This document shows, one piece after another, positions 23,820 to 36,265 of a stretch of DNA of 64,000 nucleotides. The notes below the pieces were generated by a model. The model saw nothing but the letters and a program-made list of their open reading frames with translations. It had not been told where the DNA came from and searched no databases. Every line of letters starts with the position of its first letter. Position 1 is the stretch's first letter. Location: contig RDEW01000019.1 of the NCBI GenBank assembly GCA_011109175.1, positions 993,701-1,057,700 of the forward strand, read 5' to 3'. The stretch comes from Dicyema japonicum (lineage: Eukaryota > Dicyemida > Rhombozoa > Dicyemidae). The position numbers were made by a program, and so were the translations under genes.

Positions 23820-25060
23820 GTGAACAACTTCGGCAAAAAGGAAAAGTTAGGAACAACCAAGAAAGGAAAACTGGCAAATGAAGGTAAACCGACAGTGAAG
23901 ACTAAATCAAAGAAAAGGATTGAAATACCCACCAATAAACTATATGATATTGTTGTATCAGGACAAGCTGTTTCTTCTAACTTGGCTTATGATTCTCTTG
24001 TAGTGAATCTAGTAATTAAAAACATGGCTTTGGGACTGATTAAAGTTTTAACATAGTGTCGAACTCAGCGACTGCCAGTAAGGCACGAATTACATTAAGC
24101 AAATCAGGCATATTTACGCTTGAATTTGCCTCAAAAGAGGATATGGACGCTTGTGTCGATGATTTTGGCTTGAGAGAGCTATTTGGTATTGATGGACATG
24201 TTTTTACTAATTCTTTCCTATATCTTTCCATTGTTGTTGTGAAGGGAATCCCTTCTTGGGTCTCAGATGATGACTTAAATCTTTATTTTACAGAAACTCT
24301 ACGACCTGGTTTCTCTTTCCAACGTTTCATGAAGGACGGGCGCAGTCTTCCTGTTGGAAAATTAACTTTGAAGTCTAGAGCGGAAACCACGTCACTTGTG
24401 AGACTGGGGATGGTGTTTGGGTTCCAGAGAGTTCGTTTTGAATGGTACAGAAAACCGGTAACTAGGTACTACCGATACCAAAACTTTGGGCACATTGCGA
24501 ATTTCTCTAAGGAAAAGGAAAGGTCCTTAATTTGTGGTGAAGAGCACAATGTGAACTCTTGTTTGGCTAAGGACAGTGAAAGGAAATGCATTAACTCAAA
24601 AGTCATTTGAGTTGTTATGGTGGTTGTTATTCAGCAAAGGCTGCCTTCAAAGAAAGAAAAACAAAAGACTTGACTAAGAAGATGTTTTGATCCGTTCAGT
24701 GGGTTAAAGCTGAGGCTGTTGAAAGTGCTTGGGGAAAATCTACACACAGCATAAAATGTGTTTTTTAACCCAAATAGACGCGAAAATGTCGACCGTGGAT
24801 ACTAACCAAACCTCTGACAATACGAACATTGTTGCCAATTACATTAACAAAGGGAATACTGTTGGTACTCCTAATCTGGTAAAAGGAATTGATAAATGCT
24901 GTTGACAAACTGGTCTATATTTGTGCCGAAAAAGGAAATGACGTCAGGAACCTGTTAGCCTTCTTATTTGGAAAGGCAGAAGTCTGTTCTTACTATCATT
25001 GGGTTGATCGCCCGATCCTTAAAAAGAAGGCGTTCTGAGATTGTGAATATGCTATCCACC
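23820..25060 (+). mobile_element. LINE ORF1 (gag-like, zinc knuckles), degenerate
   Basis: A Lys-rich start (KKEKLGTTKKGKLANEGK) leads to a region with GIPSWVSDDDLNLYFTETLR (RRM-like fold possible) and then a knuckle region RYYRYQNFGHIANF..LICGEEHNVNSC, where several of the expected Cys of three CCHC knuckles are replaced (Tyr, Phe). Frames change at 24.06 and 24.61 kb. Typical of ORF1 of APE-type LINEs. The RT at 25.7 kb on the same strand may belong to the same insertion, but about 650 bp between them is unassigned. Confidence 0.65.
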
Positions 25061-25688
25061 AATCCCGTTGATATATTAATTGTTAATGAAAAGAGTGAGG
25101 ATATTTTTCAACTTGAGAGATATTGTTCTCTTGATATAAAATAGAAGTCTGGATCGGTTGCAGAAAGGGGTACATATTTGTTCTACAGACTAAATCTAAG
25201 GGTTCGTAACCTGAAGATTCATTGCCCTCCATTTTAAGGATCTATCATCGTTCTATTACATACATTTTTCGACATCATCCATTCGTATTCATAAATATTT
25301 TTGATGTATTGATGATTAAGAAGTTCGTTAAATTCCAATTGAATTGATTAAGGTATAAAACACCAAATGATCCATTACCGACCATTTAAGTATCAATCAA
25401 CGTTCAATTACTCATTTTTTTCGACATCATCCATTCATGTTCATAATTGTGACTTTGATGTATTAATACTTAATAAAGAACTTCGATTAATATCGTATAC
25501 ACCAAATAAATTCATATCCATCCCAAGTGATCTACGATTTAATAATTAAATAGTCAAATAATTTTTTTATTATACAATTATCAAAGTTTCATAATATTTG
25601 TATTATTTAAAAGACTATAAATACCACTAAATGATATTAATTATTTAATTAATAACCCCAATTAATTATTTAATTGGAACCCAAAAGC
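25061..25688. other. AT-rich, no recognised feature
   Basis: Contains two partly similar stretches (about 25.23-25.32 and 25.37-25.52 kb) that look like a diverged local duplication; no coding signal. Confidence 0.4.
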
Positions 25689-25689
25689 T

Positions 25690-27100
25690 GTATGAATGCA
25701 TCGCTAGGATGCTGAATGAAATGTACTATTATAGTCACACGCTGACCCTGGGAGAGGGTATCTTGAAACCTGTACAGAAGGCGAATAAACCAAGATCTAA
25801 GGAGGAGAACCTCCGTTTGGTCATATTAATGAATTCACTTAGGAAAATTCTGGCGAACATAACATTACAAAGGATGGAAGGACGCCTAGATACTTTTCTG
25901 TCGCCATACCACAGCGGATTCCGAAAAGGAAGATCTACTTCAGATGTTTTGTGGTCTCACAAATGGAGATCTGCGGCCGTTCAAAAGTTCAAAATGTCTA
26001 CAACCATCCTCGGAATCGACATTTCGAGGGCCTTCGACTCTGTCGACAGACGGAGGCTAATACTGGTTTTGGAAAGTTTCCTAGACGCTTCCACTGTCAG
26101 ACTGGCCACCACCCTCCTAGCTGATACTTGGCTCATTGTAGGAGTCGGGGGAGCCTTGTCTCGCCGATTTGAGACGACTGTTGGCACTCCACAGGGAGAC
26201 CCATTATCACCTATACTTTTTGTCATATACCTTGAAGCTGCTTTACGGGAGTCAAAACCGATAATGGGTGAAAAGACAAACATTATTGCGTATGCTGACG
26301 ACGTAGACTTTATTTCAAATGACAAAATACCGCTCACCCGCTTGATGGAAGAAGTGTCTGGAAGACTAGCCGAATGGTTCCTAACAGTAAATCCGGACAA
26401 GACTGACGTAACTGAACTCAAGAGGGAAGAAACAAGGACGGAGGAGTACTGGCGCAAATGCAAAAAGCTTGGCTCCCTCCTAAGAGACCATGAAGAAATT
26501 ACGAGAAGGAAAACCCTAGCACAAACTGCCCTCTCCAGATTAAAGAACATCTGGCTTCACAAAAAGGGCCTTGACATTATAACAAAAACTCGATTATACA
26601 ACTCGCTAGTGAAACCCATACTACTATATAACGCTGGTACCTGGGCCTGCTCAAGAAATGAACTGAAGAGGCTTAATGCGTTTCATAGAGACCAACTACG
26701 GCATATGATGTTCGAAAGAAGTCATACGAGGATGTCATCTAATCTTCTTTATAAGAGGACCAAGACTTCAGAAATTTCTAATGAGATTCTGGATACACGA
26801 TGGAGGCTTTTCGGTCATATTCTGCGACTGGACCTAGATGCCCCGCGAACGTAGCCATGGAGGATTACTTCATGTTGGAGGCCCCCGTTTCCGTGGTCGC
26901 CCAAGGACGACACTGGCAGTCGTTCTCGACGAGGATCTCAAAGAAATGGGACGGCATCTTGGAAGTGGAGAGGATCTGGACTGGTTGCGCGCTGCGGCTT
27001 TGAATAGGAGGAAGTGGATGAAACTAACCAGTGATTTGCTAACTTGTGTTGCACATGCTTTGTCAAGTCCTATGACATAGCGATAAGTGCTTATAATAAT
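25690..27100 (+). mobile_element. APE-type LINE ORF2: reverse transcriptase, C-terminus and TAA tail
   Basis: The longest frame of the window (381 residues). RT motifs: SGFRKGRSTSD, GIDISRAFDSVD (motif A with Asp), GTPQGDPLSPILFVIYLE (motif B), IIAYADDVDFIS (YADD, motif C intact), VNPDKTDVTELKRE and the connection LGSLLRDHEEITRRKTL, YNSLVKPILLYNAGTWA. C-terminal RWRLFGHILRLD continues after a one-base shift near 26850 as RFRGRPRTTL and NRRKWMKLTSDLL. The 3' end is (TAA) repeats at 27087-27106. The catalytic Asp triad is intact, but the 5' end and frame are broken, so it is probably dead. Younger-looking than other copies. Confidence 0.9.
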
Positions 27101-27106
27101 AATAAT

Positions 27107-27180
27107 AACCCCAATAAGGGAACTCCAAGAAAAAAGAAAACCAACTAATTAAGTGATCCTGGTACATCTCAAAAGGATCG
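27107..27180 (-). mobile_element. Solo LINE/SINE 3' tail
   Basis: On the minus strand: CCAGGATCACTTAATTAGTTGG, a T/C-rich run, then a GGGGTTATT-type end; it matches the shared tail seen at 6.77, 33.1, 38.65 and 40.68 kb. It abuts the TAA tail of the preceding LINE. Confidence 0.6.
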
Positions 27181-27477
27181 AGAGGTCTTTCTTGTGTTCC
27201 TCCACAGTATCCACGGCTTTCAATCACCTTTCATTAAGATATGAAAAAAGGTGAGTTGACCTCTATAGGAATCCTATTGATATCGCTCTCGGTATTAGAT
27301 TATTAGACAGCTTTTTCAGACCTTAGTCATTTTGCCTTTACATTAGCGTTTTCAACGCAATCATGAGTAATTCGCAGTTAAAAAACTTTATAATATTTTT
27401 TTATAATTCAAATTAAGAAAATATAAAACTTAACTAAATTTTACCAATTTAGAAAAATTATGAATCCCAATTATTTT

Positions 27478-28344
27478 GGTGTCCGGACATTTGGCCGACA
27501 GATATTAGCCCGATAGACGTTTAGCCGACAGGAAATTCTGGTTTTTAAATTCAGAGATAAAATTCAAGATAAAATCACTTACTTAAAGGTTATGAGAAAG
27601 CGCAGTCAAAAATTCTACTGGAGTGTAATCATCATATTTTTTAATAATACTGTTTATCCTTTTGTTCACATCCTGGTATTTCTTTACTTGTCTTATTGTT
27701 ATTCCGGCCATCACTTGTTCTACTGTATGCTCCCACTCCCACTGTTTTTTTCGTATTTTTGCAACAAGCCGACAAACGGTTGGATGTTTTATAGACACTC
27801 TTTGTGAAAAAGATCTGTGCCATCCTTCAAGTGAATTCATAGTTCTTGGGAGGCCTTCTGCCTGTCTGTCGTGTACATTCCACATTTCCAAACTAAACTT
27901 CTTCTCCTTCCACGTTGCAAGGCTCCGAACCATGTTGTCTCAAAATAGGTCAGAATATCTCCTAACACTTTATCAGTCTCGACATCTATAGTTTCAAGGA
28001 GCGCTCGGAAACTCTCAATGACTTGAGGTAAGGAACAAATGCCAGTGCTTGAATACTTTTGATTAAGTTTGCATTTGCTGGGTCATTATACATGCCTGCA
28101 GTCATAGATTTTTATTTTTCGCCTTAAACACTGCCCAAAGTGAAAGTAGAAAATATTTGTTCATACATTTGTTGAGAATTATCTCGAGCAATAGCGTACA
28201 CTAATGGAACCGTACATGTTTCACATAATGTAACATGTATAGTGTATAACTGAAAACCTAATAGGCCAAATGTCCTAGTACCGTAGGGGTGTGTCGGACA
28301 AATGTCTATCGGCCTAATATCTGTAGGCCAAATGTCCTAGTACC
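27478..28344 (-). mobile_element. MULE (Mutator-like) element with TIRs and target duplication
   Basis: Left end GGTGTCCGGACATTTGGCC and, reversed, right end GGTACTAGGACATTTGGCC, continuing as inverted repeats for about 55 bp. Flanking ATTATTTT occurs at 27470-27477 and 28345-28352, an 8-bp (possibly 9-bp) duplication as expected for MULEs. Inside, on the minus strand at 27583-28120, is the C-terminal part of a MULE transposase: FETTWFGALQRGRR, LPRTMNSLEGWHRSFSQRV, HPTVCRLVAKIRK, VEFLTALSHNL. The N-terminal DDE part is missing, so the element is internally deleted and not self-mobile. Confidence 0.85.
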
Positions 28345-28352
28345 ATTATTTT

Positions 28353-28859
28353 AACTAAAGCAGTGGAATGCTGTTCATGTATTGATCCAGATGCGATTTT
28401 GATTGATATAATGAGTAATAACGACTCCAATTATTGAAAGGACGATGAGTCTGCATGCAATTCCACTTATCAGATGTTTATACGGTTTTTCTGCGGTTGA
28501 TTGTTCTAGTAAACATCTTTCATCTTAAATTCAGTGGTTTAAATTACCATTGCCAATAATTCAAAAGTCAAATCTTCACATAAAGTTGTAACTTGAAAGA
28601 CAAAATTTCAATAGAAAATATTTTGCTGTAGTTTTGTGTAATTTATCCGCAATGATATTGATTGCCTTTTTTAATCAATATGAAGTTTCGATCTACGTAC
28701 AAACAATTTATATCCTTATTGTTTTTGAATTAAGTACATCAGCCTCAAGTGTCCAAACATGAATTCCGACAGCCACAAGTTTCAAACTTAAAGTAGATTT
28801 CAATTTAAAATAATTTATTTTATACCACTTGCTATATAAAATTATTAATATTATAAACC
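28353..28859. other. Intergenic, no recognised feature
   Basis: AT-rich; no supported gene. Confidence 0.5.
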
Positions 28860-28925
28860 CAAGAACACCAATATTATTATTACCTCCAGGATCACTGGTC
28901 AAAGAGAATTAAATAAAAAGTTCTC
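28860..28925 (-). mobile_element. Solo LINE/SINE 3' tail
   Basis: Minus strand reads CTTTGACCAGTGATCCTGG then AGGTAATAATAATA, nearly identical to the tail at 38.66-38.70 kb. Confidence 0.65.
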
Positions 28926-29049
28926 ACTACAAGAACACCAATAGTTAATTTAATTATTAAATTAACTAAATGAATTGATTTTTCAATTTTATTACTTATA
29001 TATTTTTTATTTTTTTTAACAAAAAAATTTTTTAACAATTATAAACAAA

Positions 29050-32035
29050 TGTCAGTTGAGGAAGCCTGCTGCGTGGATTGCGAACGAGTTCCCTCGGAGT
29101 ATGGCTATTCCAATCTTTTGTCTTAGCCATAACCCTTCTCGTTGATCCCTTTTCTTTCTGGCAAACAATCCTCCGAGTTCGCGCAAGAACTCAGCCGTCA
29201 TTGGACCAACGGCTCCTAATGACTCGACCGCAACAGGAGTAAATCGGTAGCGGTCCCCGAGGAAGAATATTCTTAATTTTTAGGTTTTACGCGGTCGAAG
29301 CAGCTGCTCCAGGTGTCTGAACCGATTTGAAAAGATTCGTGCTTGAAAATGTGTCAACACAAGTTGCGTCCCAGACCAAAGATCTTCCGGATGTGTAGAG
29401 TAAAAGGGTCATCCCGTCAGGTCTCTTTCCATCTCCTCGATCGAGACCCACTGGTTCAAGCTGAGATGGGAAAGCTGTAGCCTTCAGAGCTCTGACGATC
29501 ACATCGTTCAGAGCTGCGTGACGTAATTCTCTTCCGGCGCTTTTTCTGCAGGACAGCAGATGCAATCCCTACTATTTTCCCGCATCGGCATCACTGCTCC
29601 TGGCAAACGTCTTGTCCTAGCCTTTGAACGATTCCAATCCTTAATGAATCGTCGTCCAAAAAAGTCCCTAGGTTTGGGCAAAGTATGGCACCAAGCCATG
29701 CTCCACTTTCTCCACTTGAAGCTGACACCAAACAAGCCTGACGATGTTGGTTTGCTTCTTTTTTGAGGTCTTCCAAAATTTTGGAGAAGACAATGTTATC
29801 CCAATTACTTTGTTGTGTCTTCGGGGATTTTGAGTCCGGACCCGTTCCATTTCTAACAAGCTTCGTCAAATGACTCATTCCAGCGAAGTCCAATAGTGTT
29901 ATGAAGGACTTGCCGTGTCAAATGGCTGCAGCTTGAGAGAGACGATAAATATCCGGGTAAGCAACCTCCAGCGCCGATCTTATTCCGACACTCACAAATC
30001 CAGAAAGGAAGCTTACATTCTTTCCAACCAAGTTCGTCAAAGCGGACGTTAATTAGTGACTCAACAGTTTGTTTGAGAGTATTGTCTATCGAAAGTGGAC
30101 TGTCGTATTGTTCCTAGCAGAGTGAACATCGGAGTAGATACACAGCTTGGGTAGTCCGATGTTGTTTCTCATCAAGAAGAAGGATGTGTGAGAGACATGA
30201 CAATCTTTTCGCGAGGCGTGTTAATTCTTCATTTTTAGAAAGCAGATGGTTCTTGAGTTCTTCTTCGTTGAATGGGCATCCGAGGAAATATAATTTGTCA
30301 ACTGGCACAGTCGGGATCCCAGGAAGCAGTTCGTTAAAAGACTTTTTGATAGAAAGTCGGTGTTTGGATATGAGACATTTATTAGCTCTGATTTGTTAAC
30401 ATTGATGTCTAAGCCCAAATGTTTTAAAGCGGGTAACGCTTTACGTAGTGAATTGTACGTTTCCGTGAATGATTCTCCAATTGTGGCATCGTCGAGGTAC
30501 CAGAGATTTAGCTGTGCATTGATTGATCTCACAACTTCATCAATGGTCAAGGCAAATAAGAGAGGTCCAAGCGGATCTTCTTGTTGGACCTGCGTTTTTG
30601 ATTTAATAATTTCATTTTCAAAACCAAAGACATATGTTCCCCATAGGATAATTTGATAAGAGAAGCTTTGGAGCTTTCTTCCAACACGTTTACATAATTT
30701 TATCTCTTCTAAGAGAATTGAATGCATTCTTTATGTCCAACTTGATTCCAATGAATATATTTAAAATATTTCTTTGTGTGAAGAAACGCTTTGCTGCATG
30801 AACCGTAGCCTCATATCCGTTCTGGATACTAACACCCATTTGTTTAGGAAAAAAACTCCTCTCCAAGTTGTCGGCTCTCCAGGGTCGATGCTACCTTTGC
30901 TCCAAGTCTCCTGAAATAATTCCCGACCGCAATGGGGGGATTCCACCATTAGGTTTTTTGAAAGCAGATAGCCTTGCGGAGAAGAGCAATTCTGTGGCAA
31001 ATTCTAAGATGTCGCCGTTAACCATTTTTCTGATTAGGCCCGTAATTGATTTGACAAGGCAGCGTCTTGCTTCCGATGTGTAAGCAAACGTAAGGTCTTT
31101 AATATGTCCAGGACGTAACCCTTCCAAGCCTCCGCCGCTGCTAGCGGCGAAGGAATTTTTTCCGTGGCGCACTTCGGATTCAGTAATAATTATCTCCTTG
31201 GTTCCTTCAGGATTCAAAAACTTTTCATAGTCAGTCGGTGCATCTGGATGCTTTAGTATTAATGTATTTAGGACCTCGGGAGTACAAGACAATACTGTGT
31301 CATCGGATGTGATAACTCGTAAGGCTTTCCGCACGTCGCCCTCCAAAAGTTTCCGGTTTACTCTCTCCTTTAGTTTGTTGGGGGCATCTTTGATGAATGC
31401 TCCTCTGGTTTCGACCTCATTGACATTAAGTGGCTGTTCAAGTATTGCGTGTATGTTATGACAGCTAAAATTCATTATGTTTCGTTTCAGTTTCCCGGAT
31501 AAATTGAGTCGGGAGTTTGTTTCTTTATTATTGTCATCAGATTCCTTTGTAGGTATTCCGAGTGCGACAGGTGCAAAGCATATAAGTTTTAGCCAGGATT
31601 CCTAACTGTCAGAGGATAGTGCATGATCAATGGCATCTGAAAGACACGTTGCTGCGGCAATTCGTACTCCTTTTGGGATTTATACTGGGATCTTCATGGC
31701 TTTCCTAAGGTTCGAGATCTTCAAAAGAGTATGGTCTGTATGTGGCAGTGTAAAGTTTGACTGAGTTATTTTCTCCCGCCTGAGGGCCTCCATTCCAATA
31801 CAAGAGGGGCACAGCCAACTCGACAGCGTCTCGGCGCAAGCTTTACTCATTTTTATGCAGCCCAGATGGGCGAATGATTCACATTGTGTGCAGTTAATCC
31901 CATATTTCCTGATGTTCGATTGTCCACATAAAAAACATACCTGATTTGTCCGTACTGGATTTGTTCCTCGTACTTTGTCTTCTTTTCGTTCTTTATTTTC
32001 CATGAGATTTTTGTTGATCACACCACACCACTTAA
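29050..32035 (-). mobile_element. RLE-type LINE, nearly full length, with N-terminal PHD-like finger
   Basis: Single-ORF layout, minus strand. N-terminus (32.02-31.68 kb) with CFLCGQSNIRKYGINCTQCE, then HLGC and WLCPSC, a C4HC3 PHD-like finger; then a helical part (ESWLKLICFAPVALGI), RT approach (NSFAASSGGGLEGLRPGHIK, KPNGGIPPL), RT core (VQQEDPLGPLLFALTIDEVV, LNLWYLDDATIGES: motif C is YLDD), KHLGLDINVNKSELI, a damaged Cys/His knuckle (HLLSCRKSAGRELRHAALND) and endonuclease (DGKRPDGMTLLLYTSG, LVWDATCVDTFSS), ending LRQKIGIAILRGNSF. Motif B has QED for the usual QGD. Several frameshifts: inactive. Confidence 0.85.
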
Positions 32036-33094
32036 TAAACGTGTTTCTTCCTGAAAGTCTTATATATTAAAAATTTATAATTAATTAACTACGCCTTACG
32101 GATCTCTGGGACCCTCCGTTCTTAGCTGTGCCGTCATTCATCGATTACTTTCACTCGAAGTGATTAGGGGTAAATAAATCAATCAGTTGTTTATTATATA
32201 CTTTCATATGTTTTAAAAGTCTTTTGATGACAAAACTCTAAAGCTAAGAGTGGTCAATTTTTGATGCAAAGTTGAGAATGGAGTAATCTGTAGTCTATGA
32301 AGAGCAGACCTCATTCCTATGTGAATGGTTAAAGTGACAGTTCTAATGATATCTACATCATTATCAACGTGAGGATCCTGAGTTTTGAACAAATAGTAAC
32401 TAGAGAATTGGATAATTTTAGGAAATTAATCTATTTTTAAACGTTGTCAATTAACCAAATGGTGTTTTTGATAACACAATTAAAAAGTAGTCAAAACATA
32501 TTTTTCAATTAAGGTAGCGTCTGGAGTTATGATTGATGAAACAGTAGATCGATGTCCAAGGCGAAGAGTAAGGAGCATAAGGGTTGCCCTGTTGTAAAAG
32601 TCTAGGATTCAAGGGTGTGTTGCCCCAAAATCTGTGAGCATGGGGAACCATATGAGAAGTTCCTGAAAAACCTGATTGCATGATGCTATCTCAGCGAATG
32701 CTATTGAAAATAGTCCAGATGTCCAGCTTACGACTATTTTATTCTGAGTGTCTGGTGGATTGGTAATGAAATTTCGATTTGAGTGAATTGACGTTTCACA
32801 TTCTCGAGGAATCATAACTCCGAATTGAGTTGGGCTTAGAATTTTGCAGCCTGTTAGCGATCTTTGGTTGCTTATAGCGATGTGTCTTTGTGAAGGCAAT
32901 TAATTTTTATACAGACATGAGTTATCAAGTATAGTCGTAAATCTTTGCCCGATGAAAGCGGTCAATAAAAGTATTTATTTAATGTAAATATTCCTTATTC
33001 GGCAGCAGTAACAGAAGTGAGGTAATTGACGTAAGCCTTATATCTCAGCACTATCGCTTTCTAGGAATAATGAAATGTCAGATCCCATTTATTT
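32036..33094. other. Intergenic, no confident feature
   Basis: A minus-strand frame at 32609-32899 (contains QNKIVVSWTSG and QELLIWFPMLTDFG) may be a retroelement scrap; I could not place it. Confidence 0.4.
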
Positions 33095-33190
33095 AGTACA
33101 CCGGGTTCACCGAAAAAGAAAGACAGAAAAAACCTCAGACAGTTAGGCAAACCTGATTCCTGAAATCAAACGAGCCATCAAGAGTCTTAC
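33095..33190 (-). mobile_element. Solo LINE 3' tail
   Basis: Minus strand carries a T/C-rich run then TTTCGGTGAACCCGGTGTA and a TAA-type end, matching the CR1-like tail at 6.77 kb, with a short upstream part (GATGGCTCGTTTGATTTCAGG) also like that LINE. Confidence 0.6.
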
Positions 33191-33598
33191 ACTGTGGGGG
33201 TGATATTTAGATATATCGAAGAACTCAACAAAAACTATGTGAATTGTATTAAAAAATTGATATTATAGAGGATTAAACCCCTCATTTATGAAAGAAAATG
33301 ATCATATATAAAGACATCAATCTTCAATTTAGTAACGATGCCCGTAATATAATCTCCTAATTAGCTCACAGAGAAATATACTCTTTACTCCAATACCCAC
33401 TGTTTCGTGGCGGTTGTGCATAATATCATTGTTTATCTTTTCTTATAAGGTTCATTTGCTCACATTTTGATGTAAAATGAAAATAAATATTTCAAATACA
33501 GCGATACGAAACTAAATACTCACGATCCAGCAGAGACCAAATCTTGAATCGATGCTCATTCTTCGAGCAACCAAAACCACATATATAACCGGATGACT
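33191..33598. other. AT-rich flank of the satellite
   Basis: No supported gene or repeat. Confidence 0.45.
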
Positions 33599-36265
33599 AT
33601 ATAGATTTGAATTCAAATGGTTATACTAATCGGCACTTATTGTAGTAATAATGTTATAGGTCTAACATTCATCTGGTAGATAAAATTCATAATATAATTG
33701 TATAGGCGTCATACTTGAATCCAGGTTGTTATATTACATTGCCCAATAGTAACCCTTAATATATATTAAAGATTTGAATTCAATGATCGATTATACTAAT
33801 CGGCACTTATTGCAGTAATAATGTTATAGGTCTAACATTCATCTGGTAGATAAAATTCATAATATAATTGTATAGGCGTCATAGTTTGAATCCAGGTGGA
33901 TTGAAGTAAATGCTAAATAGTAACCCTTAATAGATATAGAGATTGAATTCAAATGATTTACTATCGGCACGTATTGCAGTAATAATGTTATAGGTCTAAC
34001 CTTCATCTAGTAGATAAAAATTAATAATATAATTGTATAGGCTCATACTTGATTCCAGGTGGTTGAAGTAAAATGCTAAATAGTAACTCTTAATAGATAA
34101 TAGAGATTGAATTCAATATGATAAATTAACTCATATCGGCACTTATGCAGTAATAATGTTATAGGTCTAACCTTCATCTGGCAGATAAAATTCATAATAT
34201 AATTGTATAGTCTTTTAGTTTTGATTCCGAGTAGTAGATTAATAATGCTAAATAGTAATCACTTATGATAATATAGATTTGAATTCAAATGTTTTCTAAT
34301 CGGCACGTATTTGCATTAATAATGTTATAGGTCTAACCTTCATGTGTTAGATAAAATTCATAATATAATTGTATAGGCCTAGTTCGAATCCAAGTGGATT
34401 AGAATTATATTGCTAAATATAACCTTAATATATATTAAAGATTTGAATTCAAATGGTTATACTAATCGGCACTTATTGCAATAATGTTATAGGTTATGCT
34501 TCATCTGGTAGATAAAATTCATAATATATTGTATAGAACGTCATACTTTGATTCCAGGTTGTTATATTACATTGCTAAATAGTAACCCTTAATATATATT
34601 AAAGATTTGAATTCAATGGTTATACTAATCGGCACTTATTGCAGTAATAATGTTATTAGTAAGCTTCATCTCGCTCAGATAAAATTCATAATATAATTGT
34701 ATAGGCTTCCTAGTTAAATCCAAGTGGTTGTGAAGTAAAATTTAAATAGTATCCCTTAATAGATAAATGAGATTTGAAATCAAATGATTAATACTAATCG
34801 GCACTTATATGCAGTAATAATGTTATATGTCTAAGTTGATCTCGTAGATAAATTAATCAATATAATTGTATAGGCGTCATACTTGATTCCAGGTGGTTGA
34901 AGTAAAATGCTAAATTGTAACCTTAATAGATATTAGAGATTTGAATTCAGAATGGTTAGTTTCTAATCGGCACTTATTGCAGTAATAATGTTATAGGTCT
35001 AACGTTCATCTGGTAGATAAAATTTCATAATATAATTGTATAGGCGTCATACTTTGAATCCAGGTGGTTATATTACATTGCTAAATAGTATCCCTTAATA
35101 GATATTAAAGATTTGAATTCAAATGGTTTACTAATCGGCACTTATTGCAATAATAATGTTATAGGTCTAACCTTCATCTGGTAGATAAAATTCATAATAT
35201 AATTGTATAGGCGTCGTAGTTTGAATCCAGCTGGTTAAGTACATTGCCCAATAGTATCACTTAATATATATTAAAGATTTGAATTCAAATGGTTATACTA
35301 ATCGGCACGTTTGCAGTAATAATGTTATAGGTCTAAGCTTCATCTCGTAGATAAATTCATAATATAATTGTATAGGCGTCCTAGTTTGATTCCAAGTGGT
35401 AGAATTATAATGCTAAATAGTAACCCTTATTAATAGATAATAGAGATTTGAATTCAAATGATTATACTAATCGGCACTTATTGCAATAATAATGTTATAG
35501 GTCTAAGCTTCATCGTAGATAAAATTCATAATATAATTGTATAGGCGTCCTAGTTGATTCCAAGTGGTGAATTATATTGCTAAATAGTATCCCTTAATAT
35601 ATAATAAAGATTTGAATTCAAATGGTAATACTAATCGGCACTTATTGCAATAATAATGTTATAGGTCTAACCTTCATCTGGTAGATAAAATTCATAATAT
35701 AATTGTATAGGCGTCGTAGTATGAATCCAGGTTGTTATATTACATTGCCCAATAGTATCCCTTAATATATATTAAAGATTTGAATTCAAATGGTAATACT
35801 AATCGGCACTTATTGCAATAATAATGTTATTGATCTAACTTCATCTGGTAGATAAAATTCATAATATAATTGTATAGGCGTCGTACTTTGAATCCAGGTT
35901 GTTATATTACATTGCCCAATAGTATCCCTTAATATAGATAATAGAGATTTGAATTCAAATGGTTATACTAATCGGCACTTATTATAATAATAATGTTATA
36001 GGTCTAGCTTCATCTGTTAGATAAAATTCATAATATAATTGTATAGGCGTCGTAGTTTGATTCCATGTGGTTGAATTAATGCTAAATAGTAACCCTTAAT
36101 ATATATTAAAGATTTGAATTCAAATGGTTATACTAATCGGCACTTATTGCAGTAATAATGTTATAGTCTAACGTTCATCTGGTAGATAAAATAATATAAT
36201 TGTATAGGCGTCATACTTTGAATCCAGTGGTAGAAGTAAAATGCTAAATAGTAACCCTTAATATA
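33599..36265. repeat. Satellite array, about 16 units of about 167 bp
   Basis: Each unit contains TTTGAATTCAAATGGTTATAC, CGGCACTTATTGCAGTAATAA, GGTCTAACnTTCATCTGGTAG, a TATAATTGTATAGGCG block and a TTTGAATCCAGG block, recurring at about 167-bp spacing from 33.6 to 36.1 kb. Units differ mostly by single-base insertions and deletions, more than by substitutions, which could reflect long-read errors in a collapsed repeat. The GAATTC palindrome occurs in nearly every unit. The GGTAGA..TTCGAATCC spacing resembles tRNA A and B boxes (best B-box at about 34383-34393). Confidence 0.95.

Noticed and set aside
28708-28902. Small membrane protein (NIGVLGFIILIILYSKWY)
   Set aside because: The upstream part of the frame is the LINE tail (GTGATCCTGG, TAA repeats); the hydrophobic stretch comes from AT-rich translation.
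33599-36265. CRISPR-like array
   Set aside because: Units are contiguous tandem repeats of about 167 bp with no unique spacers, in a eukaryotic context.
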